A stretch of DNA of 64,000 nucleotides from Shewanella glacialimarina. Lineage in GTDB: Bacteria; Pseudomonadota; Gammaproteobacteria; Enterobacterales; Shewanellaceae. This document shows positions 37,092 to 45,904 of the stretch, one piece after another (within the stretch, counting starts at the first letter, position 1; each line of letters begins with the position of its first letter). The DNA is taken from contig NZ_CP041216.1 of assembly GCF_020511155.1 (NCBI RefSeq), positions 2,790,001 through 2,854,000 on the forward strand. The letters are read 5' to 3'. The notes under the pieces were generated by a model, which was given only the letters and a program-made list of their open reading frames with translations, ran no database searches and had not been told where the DNA came from. The translations under genes were made by a program, and so were the position numbers.

Positions 37092-37964
37092 ATGACAAAA
37101 AAGATAAGTACGCCTACAGAAGTGAGCCAGGCCGACGGGACTGCCAGCAAAAAAACGGTTAATCACCGCAATGCAACCACAACACCAGAGATGCGTCAGT
37201 TCATTCAAGAATCTGATCTCAGCGTAAGCCAATTATCTAAAATTCTGAATATTAGTGAAGCCACTGTGCGTAAATGGCGTAAGCGTGACTCTGTTGATAA
37301 CACTCCTAACACGCCACACAAACTCAATACGACCCTGTCCCCCATGGAAGAATACGTCATGTTGGGTCTGCGTTATCAATTGAAAATGCCTTTAGACAGG
37401 TTGCTAAAAGTCACCCAAGAATTTATTAACCCCAATGTGTCACGCTCGGGTCTTGCCCGCTGCTTAAAACGCTTTGGGGTATCTAAGTTAGATGAGTTCG
37501 ACAGCCCTTTTGTGCCCGAAAAATTTTTTAACCAGCTTCCTGTTACTCAGGGTGCTGACATTCAAACCTATACCGTTAATCCACAAACCTTAGCCGATAC
37601 TTTGTCTCTACCCAGTCCTGATCCTGACAACGTAGTACAAGTCGTGTCCCTAAGTATTCCACCCCAACTAACAAAGCAGCAAGCCTATTCAGTGCTGCTA
37701 GGAGTCGATTTCAAGTCTGACTGGGTTTACTTAGATATTTATCAAGACAGCCATACCCAAGCGAGTAATCGCTATATCACCCATGTCTTAAAGCACGGCC
37801 CGTTTCATTTACGAAAGTTGCTGGTCCGCAACTATCACAGTTTTCTTGCTCGATTTCCTGGAGCAAGTCTATCAGCTGCCAAGCCTAATAATGGCCAACC
37901 TAGCGCAGCTGAATCCCTACATCAGATGGCTCATTCCCAGCCATCAAACGGAGACTCACAATGA
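37092..37964 (+). CDS. pfaR: PfaR-type regulator of the EPA synthase genes
   Basis: A 290-residue protein with an N-terminal helix-turn-helix (SDLSVSQLSKILNISEATVRKWRKR, about residues 41-65), then a second DNA-binding-like segment (PMEEYVMLGLRYQLKMPLDRLLKVTQE...SRSGLARCLKRFGV) like that of IS481-type transposases. The C-terminal part is a degenerate transposase-like core and Ser/Gln-rich tail. Proteins of this type sit upstream of pfaA in marine EPA producers and are described as positive regulators. The stop overlaps the pfaA start (ATGA). Confidence 0.87.
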   Translation: MTKKISTPTEVSQADGTASKKTVNHRNATTTPEMRQFIQESDLSVSQLSKILNISEATVRKWRKRDSVDNTPNTPHKLNTTLSPMEEYVMLGLRYQLKMPLDRLLKVTQEFINPNVSRSGLARCLKRFGVSKLDEFDSPFVPEKFFNQLPVTQGADIQTYTVNPQTLADTLSLPSPDPDNVVQVVSLSIPPQLTKQQAYSVLLGVDFKSDWVYLDIYQDSHTQASNRYITHVLKHGPFHLRKLLVRNYHSFLARFPGASLSAAKPNNGQPSAAESLHQMAHSQPSNGDSQ

Positions 37965-40900
37965 GCCAATCCAACAAAAACACCGACAAACGTCTTAACA
38001 AACGTTTAAAAGATATGCCTGTTGCCATAGTCGGCATGGCGAGTATTTTTGCCAATTCGCGTTATTTAAACAAGTTTTGGGATTTAATCAGCGAAAAAAT
38101 CGATGCCATTACCGAAGTGCCTGACACTCATTGGCGTATCGAAGACTATTACGATGCTAATAAATCTGCGCCGGATAAAAGCTACTGTAAGCGCGGTGGT
38201 TTTTTACCAGAAGTTGACTTTAACCCAATGGAATTCGGCCTGCCGCCTAATATCCTTGAGCTAACAGACTCATCACAATTGTTGTCACTTATTGTGGCAA
38301 AAGAAGTATTAGCCGATGCAGGCGTAGGTGCTGATTACGACACCGACCGCATTGGTATTACGCTAGGTGTGGGTGGTGGTCAAAAGCTTAACCACAGCTT
38401 AAGCGGCCGGCTGCAATATCCTGTGCTTAAAAAAGTATTCAAAAGCAGCGGATTAAGTGATAAAGACACTGAAATGCTGATCAAAAAATTCCAAGATCAG
38501 TATGTTCACTGGGAAGAGAACTCGTTCCCTGGATCTTTGGGTAACGTGATCGCTGGTCGTATTGCTAACCGTTTTGATTTTGGCGGCATGAACTGTGTGG
38601 TCGATGCGGCATGTGCTGGCTCATTAGCTGCGCTGCGCATGGCGTTAACTGAATTAACAGAACATCGCAGTGACATGATGATCACCGGCGGAGTATGTAC
38701 CGATAACTCACCGTCTATGTACATGAGCTTCTCTAAAACCCCTGCTTTTACCACTAACGAAACCATTCAACCTTTTGATATCGATTCAAAAGGCATGATG
38801 ATTGGTGAAGGTATTGGCATGGTGGCATTGAAGCGCCTTGAAGATGCTGAGCGTGATGGCGACCGTATTTATGCTGTCATTAAAGGTGTTGGCGCTTCAT
38901 CAGATGGTAAGTTCAAAAGTATTTATGCTCCGCGCCCTGAAGGCCAAGCAAAAGCATTAAAACGCGCCTATGATGACGCAGGATTTGAGCCACACACTAT
39001 TGGCTTAATTGAAGCCCATGGTACAGGTACTGCAGCGGGTGATGTTGCCGAGTTTAATGGCTTAAAGTCGGTATTTTCTGAAGGCAACGACACTAAGCAA
39101 CACATCGCATTAGGCTCGGTTAAATCTCAAGTCGGTCACACTAAATCGACCGCAGGTACTGCTGGCGTGATTAAGGCGGCCCTTGCACTGCATCACAAGG
39201 TATTGCCGCCGACCATTAATGTCAGCAAACCTAATCCAAAGCTTGGCATTGGGGATTCACCGTTTTATTTGAACACCGAAACGCGTCCATGGATGCCACG
39301 CACTGATAATACTCCTCGCCGCGCCGGCGTAAGCTCATTCGGTTTTGGTGGCACTAACTTCCACGTGGTGTTAGAAGAATACAAGCAAGATCACGCCCGT
39401 GATGCTAAATACCGTCATCGCGCGGTGGCACAAAGTTTACTGATTAGCGCAAGCAATAAAGCGGCACTGCAAGCTGAATTAACCCAGTTATTAAATACCG
39501 TAAAAGCAATTGATACCGCTTCACCTAACAGCAGTGAAATTGAATTAGCCAAGTTAGCTAAACGTTTTGCCGTCACCACACTTGATAGCCAAGCTGCACG
39601 TATTGGTATGGTGGTAAGTTCATTAACTGAGCTTGTGACCCAACTAACACAGGCCGTTGCACAGTTAAGCGCGAACACCGATGATGCCTGGCAATTACCG
39701 TCTGGTACAAGTTATCGTACTAGCGCGTTAGTGGCTAAAGACAGCAAGGTTAAAGTTGCCGCGCTATTTGCTGGTCAAGGTTCACAATACGTCAATATGG
39801 GCGTGGATTTAGCCTGTCACTACCCAGAAATGCGTCAGCAGTTAATCCTAGCCGACAAGGTGTTTGCTAAAAACAAGCAAACACCATTGTCACAAATTCT
39901 ATTTCCAATTCCAGCCTTTGAAGCGGATGATATTGCAGCCCAACAAGCGGCATTAACTAATACCGCGAATGCGCAAAGTGCTATTGGTGCTGTGAGCATG
40001 GGTCAGTATCAACTGTTATCCCATGCTGGTTTTAAAGCCGATATGGTCGCCGGGCACAGTTTTGGTGAACTGTCGGCATTATGTGCTGCTGGGGTTATCT
40101 CTTCTGAGGATTACTACCAATTAGCCTTTGCCCGTGGTCAAGCGATGGCGGCAACGCCTAAAGATCAAGATGCTGGCGCCATGTACGCGGTTATTTTGCC
40201 CGCCACTGCTGATACGGCCAATATTGATAAATTAGAACACTGCATCAAAGATTTTGATGGCGTGAAAGTGGCTAATTACAATTCACCGACTCAGTTAGTG
40301 ATTGCAGGCCCAACGACAACCACCAGTGATGCGGCAAAAGCGATTCAAACCTTAGGCTTTAAAGCCATTGCTTTACCAGTATCAGGTGCATTCCACACGC
40401 CGCTTGTGGCTCATGCCCAAGTACCGTTTGCTAAAGCCATCAGCAAGGTTAAATTTGCTAAGCCAGGCATGAGTTTATATGCCAATGGCACAGGTAAATT
40501 GCACCCTAAAGATCCTAAAGCCATTCAAGCCGCCTTTAGCGAGCACATGCTGCAATCGGTGCGTTTTAGCGATCAATTACAGTCTATGTACGATGCTGGT
40601 GCCCGCGTCTTTGTTGAGTTTGGCCCGAAAAATATTCTACAAAAATTAGTTGAAGGCACCTTAGGCAACCAAAGCGATGCTGTCAGTGTAGTCAGCTTAA
40701 ATCCAAATCCTAAAGGTAATAGCGATATTCAATTACGCCAGGCTGCAACTCAGCTTGCGGTATTAGGGTTAAGCCTTACAGAGGTTGACCCGTATCAAGC
40801 ACCGATTGCTGAATTAGCTAAGTCATCGCCGATGAATGTGAAGCTAACGGCAACCAACTTCATCAGCCCTGCGACCAAAGCCAAAATGCAAAAGTCACTG

Positions 40901-43900
40901 GAAACGGGTCAAGTTGCGCTTAAAGAAGTGAAGGTTGAAGTGCCTGTTGAAAAAATTGTTGAGACTATCGTTGAAAGAATTGTGGAAAAAGAAGTGATCA
41001 AAACAGAATATATTGAAGTGCCACAAGCTGGCAGTGCTAATGCTAATGCGAGTAACAGTGCAAGCGCTCAAACAAGTGCTCCAGCCAACGCCGCGCCTGT
41101 AAACACAGCACCAGTCAGCCATGACAGCATTGGGGCATTTTTTGCCGCCCAGCAACAAACTGCTGAGTTACATCAACAGTTTTTAGCCATTCCACAGCAA
41201 TACGGTGATACGTTTGCCACCTTAATGGCTGCGCAAACGCAAATGGCAGCTTCGGGCGTTGCTATTCCTGATAGCTTGCAGCAATCAATGGCATTCTTCC
41301 ACCAGCATCAAGCGCAAACGCTGCAAAGCCATACCTTGTTCCTTGAGCAACAAGCGCTTTCAAGCCAAAACGCATTAGCCATGTTAAGCGGTCAAGCGCC
41401 AGTTGCATTTGCTCCGGCTCAAGTTCAAGTTCAAGCTGTGCCGGTTGCCACTCAAGCTCGCGTTCAACAGCCAGTTCAACATATTGCGACTCAAACTGCT
41501 GCGCCTCAAACACCTGTCGCTCAAGCTGCTGTGCAAAATCGCGCAGCTCCGGCTCCACAAGCGGCCGTTGCTATGTCAGCTCCAGCGCCTCAAGTAGTGA
41601 CGCCAGTTAAAGCACCTGTACCAACTCCAGTTGCTGCAGCGGCGCCAGTTACTCCAGTGGTAGAAAGTTCAGGCTTAAGCGCACAAACAGCCCTGAGCGC
41701 ACAGAAAGTACTGCAAACCATGCTAGAAGTGGTGGCCGACAAAACCGGTTACCCAACTGAAATGCTAGAGCTTGGCATGGACATGGAAGCCGATTTAGGT
41801 ATCGACTCTATCAAGCGTGTTGAGATTTTAGGTACGGTACAAGACGAATTACCAGGCTTACCAGAATTAAGCCCAGAAGATTTAGCCGAATGTCGTACCC
41901 TTGGTGAAATCGTTGACTACATGAACTCTCGTCTACCAGCTGAGGGCTCTAAGCTGCCAGCAGCAGGTTCAAGTCCAGTTGCAGCATCGGTAGCATCAGC
42001 ACCGACTTCATCAGAGAGCAACGGATTAAGTGCAGCAAAAGTTCAAAGCACCATGATGGCTGTGGTGGCAGATAAAACGGGTTACCCTACTGAAATGCTT
42101 GAACTTGGCATGGATATGGAAGCCGATTTAGGTATCGATTCAATCAAGCGTGTTGAAATTCTTGGTACGGTTCAAGACGAATTACCAGGCTTACCAGAAT
42201 TAAGCCCTGAAGATTTAGCCGAGTGTCGTACATTAGGTGAAATCGTTGACTACATGAACAGCAAATTGCCAACTGCGGGCGCTGCGCCAGCTCAATCAGG
42301 TGTCGCGCCTGTTGCATCTGCAAGCAATGGCTTGTCTGCAGCAACAGCCTTGAGCGCGCAACAGGTTCAAAGCACCATGATGGCTGTGGTTGCCGACAAA
42401 ACCGGCTACCCTACTGAAATGCTAGAACTTGGCATGGACATGGAAGCCGATTTAGGTATCGATTCTATCAAGCGTGTTGAAATTCTTGGTACGGTTCAAG
42501 ACGAATTACCAGGCTTACCAGAACTTAGCCCTGAAGATTTAGCCGAGTGTCGTACCTTAGGCGAGATTGTTGACTACATGAACTCTAAGCTCCCTGCACA
42601 AGGCGCGGCTTCAGTACAACATACTGTGTCTGCACAAGCCGCTCCTGTATCAGGTTTAAGCGCGCAAAAGGTTCAAAGCACCATGATGGCTGTGGTTGCC
42701 GACAAAACCGGTTACCCTACTGAAATGCTAGAACTTGGCATGGATATGGAAGCCGATTTAGGTATCGATTCTATCAAGCGTGTTGAGATTCTCGGTACAG
42801 TACAGGATGAGCTTCCAGGCTTACCAGAACTTAACCCAGAAGATTTAGCCGAGTGTCGTACCCTTGGCGAAATCGTTGCTTATATGGGCAGCAAGCTGCC
42901 AGCCGCAGGCGCCATGAACTCTCCACTGTCTGCACAAGCAGCTCCTGCATCAGGTTTAAGCGCTGAAACAGCCTTGAGCGCAGAAAAAGTACAAAGCACT
43001 ATGATGTCAGTGGTTGCCGACAAAACCGGTTACCCAACTGAAATGCTTGAGTTAAGCATGGACATGGAAGCTGATTTAGGTATCGACTCTATCAAGCGTG
43101 TTGAGATTTTAGGCACAGTACAAGATGAGCTTCCAGGCTTACCAGAACTGAACCCAGAAGATTTAGCCGAGTGTCGTACCTTAGGCGAAATCGTCGCCTA
43201 CATGAACTCTAAGCTAACTGCTGGCGGCGCATCAACAACTAGCCCTGCTGCACAAACTGTTGTTCACCAAGCTACAGCTGAACTTGCTACAGACTTACCT
43301 CCTCATCAGGAAGTCGCGCTAAAAAAGCTACCAGCGGCGGATAAGTTAGTTGGCTGTTTTTCTAAAGACGCATGCATCGTTATCAATGATGACGGCCACA
43401 ATGCCGGCGTATTAGCAGAAAAATTAGTGTCAACAGGCCTAACCGTCGCAGTGATCCACAGCCCTAAAGCCATTACCAATAAACAGTCGCCACTAAGTAG
43501 TGCAGTTGCTAGCTTTGAGTTAACGCAAGTCAGTGATGATGCGATTAGCGCTGTGATTAAGCAAATTAGCGCTAAACACAAGATTGCAGGTTTTGTGCAT
43601 CTACAACCTCAGTTTGAACAGATAAACAATGCATTACCACTAAGCGACGCTGGTTTCAAAGCTGTTGAGCAAGCCTTCTTAATGGCGAAGCATTTACAAA
43701 AAGGTTTTGAAACCTTATCAAAAACTGAGCGTGTTAGCTTTATGACGGTAAGTCGTATTGATGGTGGTTTTGGTTATTTAGATACCCAAGCCCTAGCGAC
43801 AACTGAGCTAAACCAGGCGGCACTGTCAGGATTAAGCAAAACACTCAGCCATGAATGGCCAAACGTGTTCTGCCGCGCCTTAGATATTGCACCAAGCTTT

Positions 43901-45904
43901 GAAGCGGCAGAACTAGCCAAGGCAATTGTTGCAGAGCTGTTTGATATTGACACGTCAATCACTGAAATCGGCATCAGCAAGCAAGGTCGTCACACGCTTA
44001 GTGCAACGGCTTGTGCAACAACGCGCTACCAAACCACCACGTTAAACCAAAATGATACTGTGCTAGTTACGGGTGGCGCAAAAGGAGTCACATTTGAATG
44101 TGCCCTCACCTTAGCCAAACAAACTAAATCACACTTTGTTTTAGCGGGACGTAGCGAGCATTTAGCGGCTAATTTACCAACCTGGGCGCAAGGCAAAAAA
44201 GTTAATGAGCTTAAAGCGGCAGCGATTGGGTTTATTCAATCCCAAGGTGACAAACCAACACCTAAGCAAATTGATGCCTTAGTTTGGCCTATTACCAGCA
44301 GCTTAGAAATTGACCGCGCGCTTAATGCATTTAAAGACGTGGGCGCCAGCGCTGAATATATCAGCATGGATGTCAGCTCAGATGCGGCAATTAAGCAAAC
44401 GATTAAAGGGCTTAACACCATTACAGGCATCATCCATGGAGCTGGTGTGTTAGCCGACAAACATATTCAAGACAAAACCTTAGCTGAATTAGGCCGTGTT
44501 TATGGCACTAAAGTATCGGGCTTTGCCGGCATTATTAACGCCATAGATGCCAGCAAACTTAAGCTAGTGGCTATGTTCTCATCTGCGGCGGGTTTTTACG
44601 GCAATACAGGCCAAAGTGACTATTCAATGTCTAATGAGATCCTCAACAAAACAGCACTGCAACTTGCGGCTAACTACCCACAAGCCAAAGTGATGAGCTT
44701 TAACTGGGGCCCTTGGGACGGCGGCATGGTCAGTTCAACATTGAAGAAGATGTTTGTTGAGCGCGGCGTGTACGTTATTCCATTAGATAAAGGCGCAAAC
44801 TTGTTTGCCCACAGCCTGCTGTCTGAAACGGGCGTGCAAATGCTGATTGGCTCGGACATGCAAGGTTCTGACACTTCAGCCCAAGCTAATGCTCCGCAAG
44901 CGAGTGCTGCTGTAAAAAAGCTTAATGCGGACTCTTTGCATAACGCCAAGGGTTCGCTGACACTGTCTTTTAATGGTATGAACAACACTTATATTGTTGA
45001 ACGTGTACTTAACCCGCTTTTAATGCCCTTCATTGAAGATCATTGCATTGCGGGTAATCCAGTACTGCCGACCGTATGTGCCATTCAATGGATGCGTGAA
45101 ACTGCGCAGCTATTATGTGGCCAGGCGGTTTGCGTTCAAGATTATAAGTTACTCAAAGGCATTATTTTTGACACCAATACGCCGCAGGTATTAACCCTGA
45201 CATTAACGCAAACGCAGGCCGGCTTAAATGCAATTATTGCTAGCCGTCTGCAAAGCGATCCGGTAGACAGTGTGTTAAGACCGCAATATCAAGCGAGCCT
45301 GATTGTTAATGAAAAAGTTGTTAACCAAAACTTGGTTAACGAGAAAATTGTTAATGCATCGAACGCCTTACCTGCAATCATCACCACTGCAAAACAGTTG
45401 GCAAATGAAGGTAAAGTGATAAGCACTGACAGCGAGCTTTATTCAAACGGCAGCTTATTCCACGGCCCTCGCCTACAAGGGATTAAGCAAGTGTTAATTG
45501 CTGACGATCAGCAGTTGGTGTGCAAAGTTGAACTACCGCAGATTAACGACAATGATTGTGCCGGTTTTGCACCTAAGTTAACCCTTGGTGGCAGTCAGGC
45601 ATTTGCTGAGGATTTGTTATTACAGGCCATGCTTGTGTGGGCGCGCATTAAGCATGATGCAGCCAGCTTGCCATCTACCATTGGTGAGTTGACTACCTTT
45701 GACCCATTTGCATCGGGTGATAAAGGTTATTTAGTACTAACCGTGCTGAAAAGCACCAGCCGTTCACTCACTGCCGACATTGCGCTTTACCATGAAGATG
45801 GTCGCTTAAGTTGCACTATGTCAGCGGCTAAAACCACTATAAGCAAAAGCTTGAACGATGCCTTTATCGCACCGCGTAATAAGCTTATAGAGGGTGCAAC
45901 TTGA
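37961..45904 (+). CDS. pfaA: Polyunsaturated fatty acid synthase subunit PfaA (KS-MAT-5xACP-KR-PS-DH)
   Basis: A 2647-residue iterative synthase subunit. Domains in order: ketosynthase (about 16-475; Cys218 in DAACAGS), malonyl/acyl transferase (about 600-900; Ser700 in GHSFGE), a coiled, Glu/Val-rich and then Ala/Pro/Gln-rich linker (about 985-1245), five acyl carrier domains, ketoreductase (nucleotide loop near 2033, VLVTGGAKG; YSMSN active site), and a C-terminal hotdog domain with DHCIAGNPVLP (HxxxGxxxxP, His2361), the PS-DH signature. The ACP serines are at 1283, 1394, 1502, 1604 and 1710. It elongates and reduces the EPA chain together with PfaB-D. GGAG lies eight bases before the ATG; pfaB overlaps the stop. 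Confidence 0.97.
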   Translation: MSQSNKNTDKRLNKRLKDMPVAIVGMASIFANSRYLNKFWDLISEKIDAITEVPDTHWRIEDYYDANKSAPDKSYCKRGGFLPEVDFNPMEFGLPPNILELTDSSQLLSLIVAKEVLADAGVGADYDTDRIGITLGVGGGQKLNHSLSGRLQYPVLKKVFKSSGLSDKDTEMLIKKFQDQYVHWEENSFPGSLGNVIAGRIANRFDFGGMNCVVDAACAGSLAALRMALTELTEHRSDMMITGGVCTDNSPSMYMSFSKTPAFTTNETIQPFDIDSKGMMIGEGIGMVALKRLEDAERDGDRIYAVIKGVGASSDGKFKSIYAPRPEGQAKALKRAYDDAGFEPHTIGLIEAHGTGTAAGDVAEFNGLKSVFSEGNDTKQHIALGSVKSQVGHTKSTAGTAGVIKAALALHHKVLPPTINVSKPNPKLGIGDSPFYLNTETRPWMPRTDNTPRRAGVSSFGFGGTNFHVVLEEYKQDHARDAKYRHRAVAQSLLISASNKAALQAELTQLLNTVKAIDTASPNSSEIELAKLAKRFAVTTLDSQAARIGMVVSSLTELVTQLTQAVAQLSANTDDAWQLPSGTSYRTSALVAKDSKVKVAALFAGQGSQYVNMGVDLACHYPEMRQQLILADKVFAKNKQTPLSQILFPIPAFEADDIAAQQAALTNTANAQSAIGAVSMGQYQLLSHAGFKADMVAGHSFGELSALCAAGVISSEDYYQLAFARGQAMAATPKDQDAGAMYAVILPATADTANIDKLEHCIKDFDGVKVANYNSPTQLVIAGPTTTTSDAAKAIQTLGFKAIALPVSGAFHTPLVAHAQVPFAKAISKVKFAKPGMSLYANGTGKLHPKDPKAIQAAFSEHMLQSVRFSDQLQSMYDAGARVFVEFGPKNILQKLVEGTLGNQSDAVSVVSLNPNPKGNSDIQLRQAATQLAVLGLSLTEVDPYQAPIAELAKSSPMNVKLTATNFISPATKAKMQKSLETGQVALKEVKVEVPVEKIVETIVERIVEKEVIKTEYIEVPQAGSANANASNSASAQTSAPANAAPVNTAPVSHDSIGAFFAAQQQTAELHQQFLAIPQQYGDTFATLMAAQTQMAASGVAIPDSLQQSMAFFHQHQAQTLQSHTLFLEQQALSSQNALAMLSGQAPVAFAPAQVQVQAVPVATQARVQQPVQHIATQTAAPQTPVAQAAVQNRAAPAPQAAVAMSAPAPQVVTPVKAPVPTPVAAAAPVTPVVESSGLSAQTALSAQKVLQTMLEVVADKTGYPTEMLELGMDMEADLGIDSIKRVEILGTVQDELPGLPELSPEDLAECRTLGEIVDYMNSRLPAEGSKLPAAGSSPVAASVASAPTSSESNGLSAAKVQSTMMAVVADKTGYPTEMLELGMDMEADLGIDSIKRVEILGTVQDELPGLPELSPEDLAECRTLGEIVDYMNSKLPTAGAAPAQSGVAPVASASNGLSAATALSAQQVQSTMMAVVADKTGYPTEMLELGMDMEADLGIDSIKRVEILGTVQDELPGLPELSPEDLAECRTLGEIVDYMNSKLPAQGAASVQHTVSAQAAPVSGLSAQKVQSTMMAVVADKTGYPTEMLELGMDMEADLGIDSIKRVEILGTVQDELPGLPELNPEDLAECRTLGEIVAYMGSKLPAAGAMNSPLSAQAAPASGLSAETALSAEKVQSTMMSVVADKTGYPTEMLELSMDMEADLGIDSIKRVEILGTVQDELPGLPELNPEDLAECRTLGEIVAYMNSKLTAGGASTTSPAAQTVVHQATAELATDLPPHQEVALKKLPAADKLVGCFSKDACIVINDDGHNAGVLAEKLVSTGLTVAVIHSPKAITNKQSPLSSAVASFELTQVSDDAISAVIKQISAKHKIAGFVHLQPQFEQINNALPLSDAGFKAVEQAFLMAKHLQKGFETLSKTERVSFMTVSRIDGGFGYLDTQALATTELNQAALSGLSKTLSHEWPNVFCRALDIAPSFEAAELAKAIVAELFDIDTSITEIGISKQGRHTLSATACATTRYQTTTLNQNDTVLVTGGAKGVTFECALTLAKQTKSHFVLAGRSEHLAANLPTWAQGKKVNELKAAAIGFIQSQGDKPTPKQIDALVWPITSSLEIDRALNAFKDVGASAEYISMDVSSDAAIKQTIKGLNTITGIIHGAGVLADKHIQDKTLAELGRVYGTKVSGFAGIINAIDASKLKLVAMFSSAAGFYGNTGQSDYSMSNEILNKTALQLAANYPQAKVMSFNWGPWDGGMVSSTLKKMFVERGVYVIPLDKGANLFAHSLLSETGVQMLIGSDMQGSDTSAQANAPQASAAVKKLNADSLHNAKGSLTLSFNGMNNTYIVERVLNPLLMPFIEDHCIAGNPVLPTVCAIQWMRETAQLLCGQAVCVQDYKLLKGIIFDTNTPQVLTLTLTQTQAGLNAIIASRLQSDPVDSVLRPQYQASLIVNEKVVNQNLVNEKIVNASNALPAIITTAKQLANEGKVISTDSELYSNGSLFHGPRLQGIKQVLIADDQQLVCKVELPQINDNDCAGFAPKLTLGGSQAFAEDLLLQAMLVWARIKHDAASLPSTIGELTTFDPFASGDKGYLVLTVLKSTSRSLTADIALYHEDGRLSCTMSAAKTTISKSLNDAFIAPRNKLIEGAT
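41710..43215 (+). repeat. Five tandem acyl carrier protein repeats inside pfaA
   Basis: Five nearly identical domains, each with EADLGIDSIKRVEIL; the pantetheine serine codons are at 41807, 42140, 42464, 42770 and 43088 (spacing 333, 324, 306 and 318 bp). DNA identity within the ~200-bp cores is very high while the Ala/Ser/Pro-rich linkers differ. The fifth repeat has LSMDM in place of LGMDM. Such an array is prone to copy-number change by recombination. Confidence 0.96.

Noticed and set aside
40895-41600. Long antisense open frames inside pfaA
   Set aside because: They arise from the biased Ala/Gln/Pro-rich linker; they lack ribosome sites and family resemblance.
41710-43215. A CRISPR-like or satellite repeat array
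   Set aside because: The repeats are in frame and each encodes an ACP with its pantetheine serine; they are protein domains.
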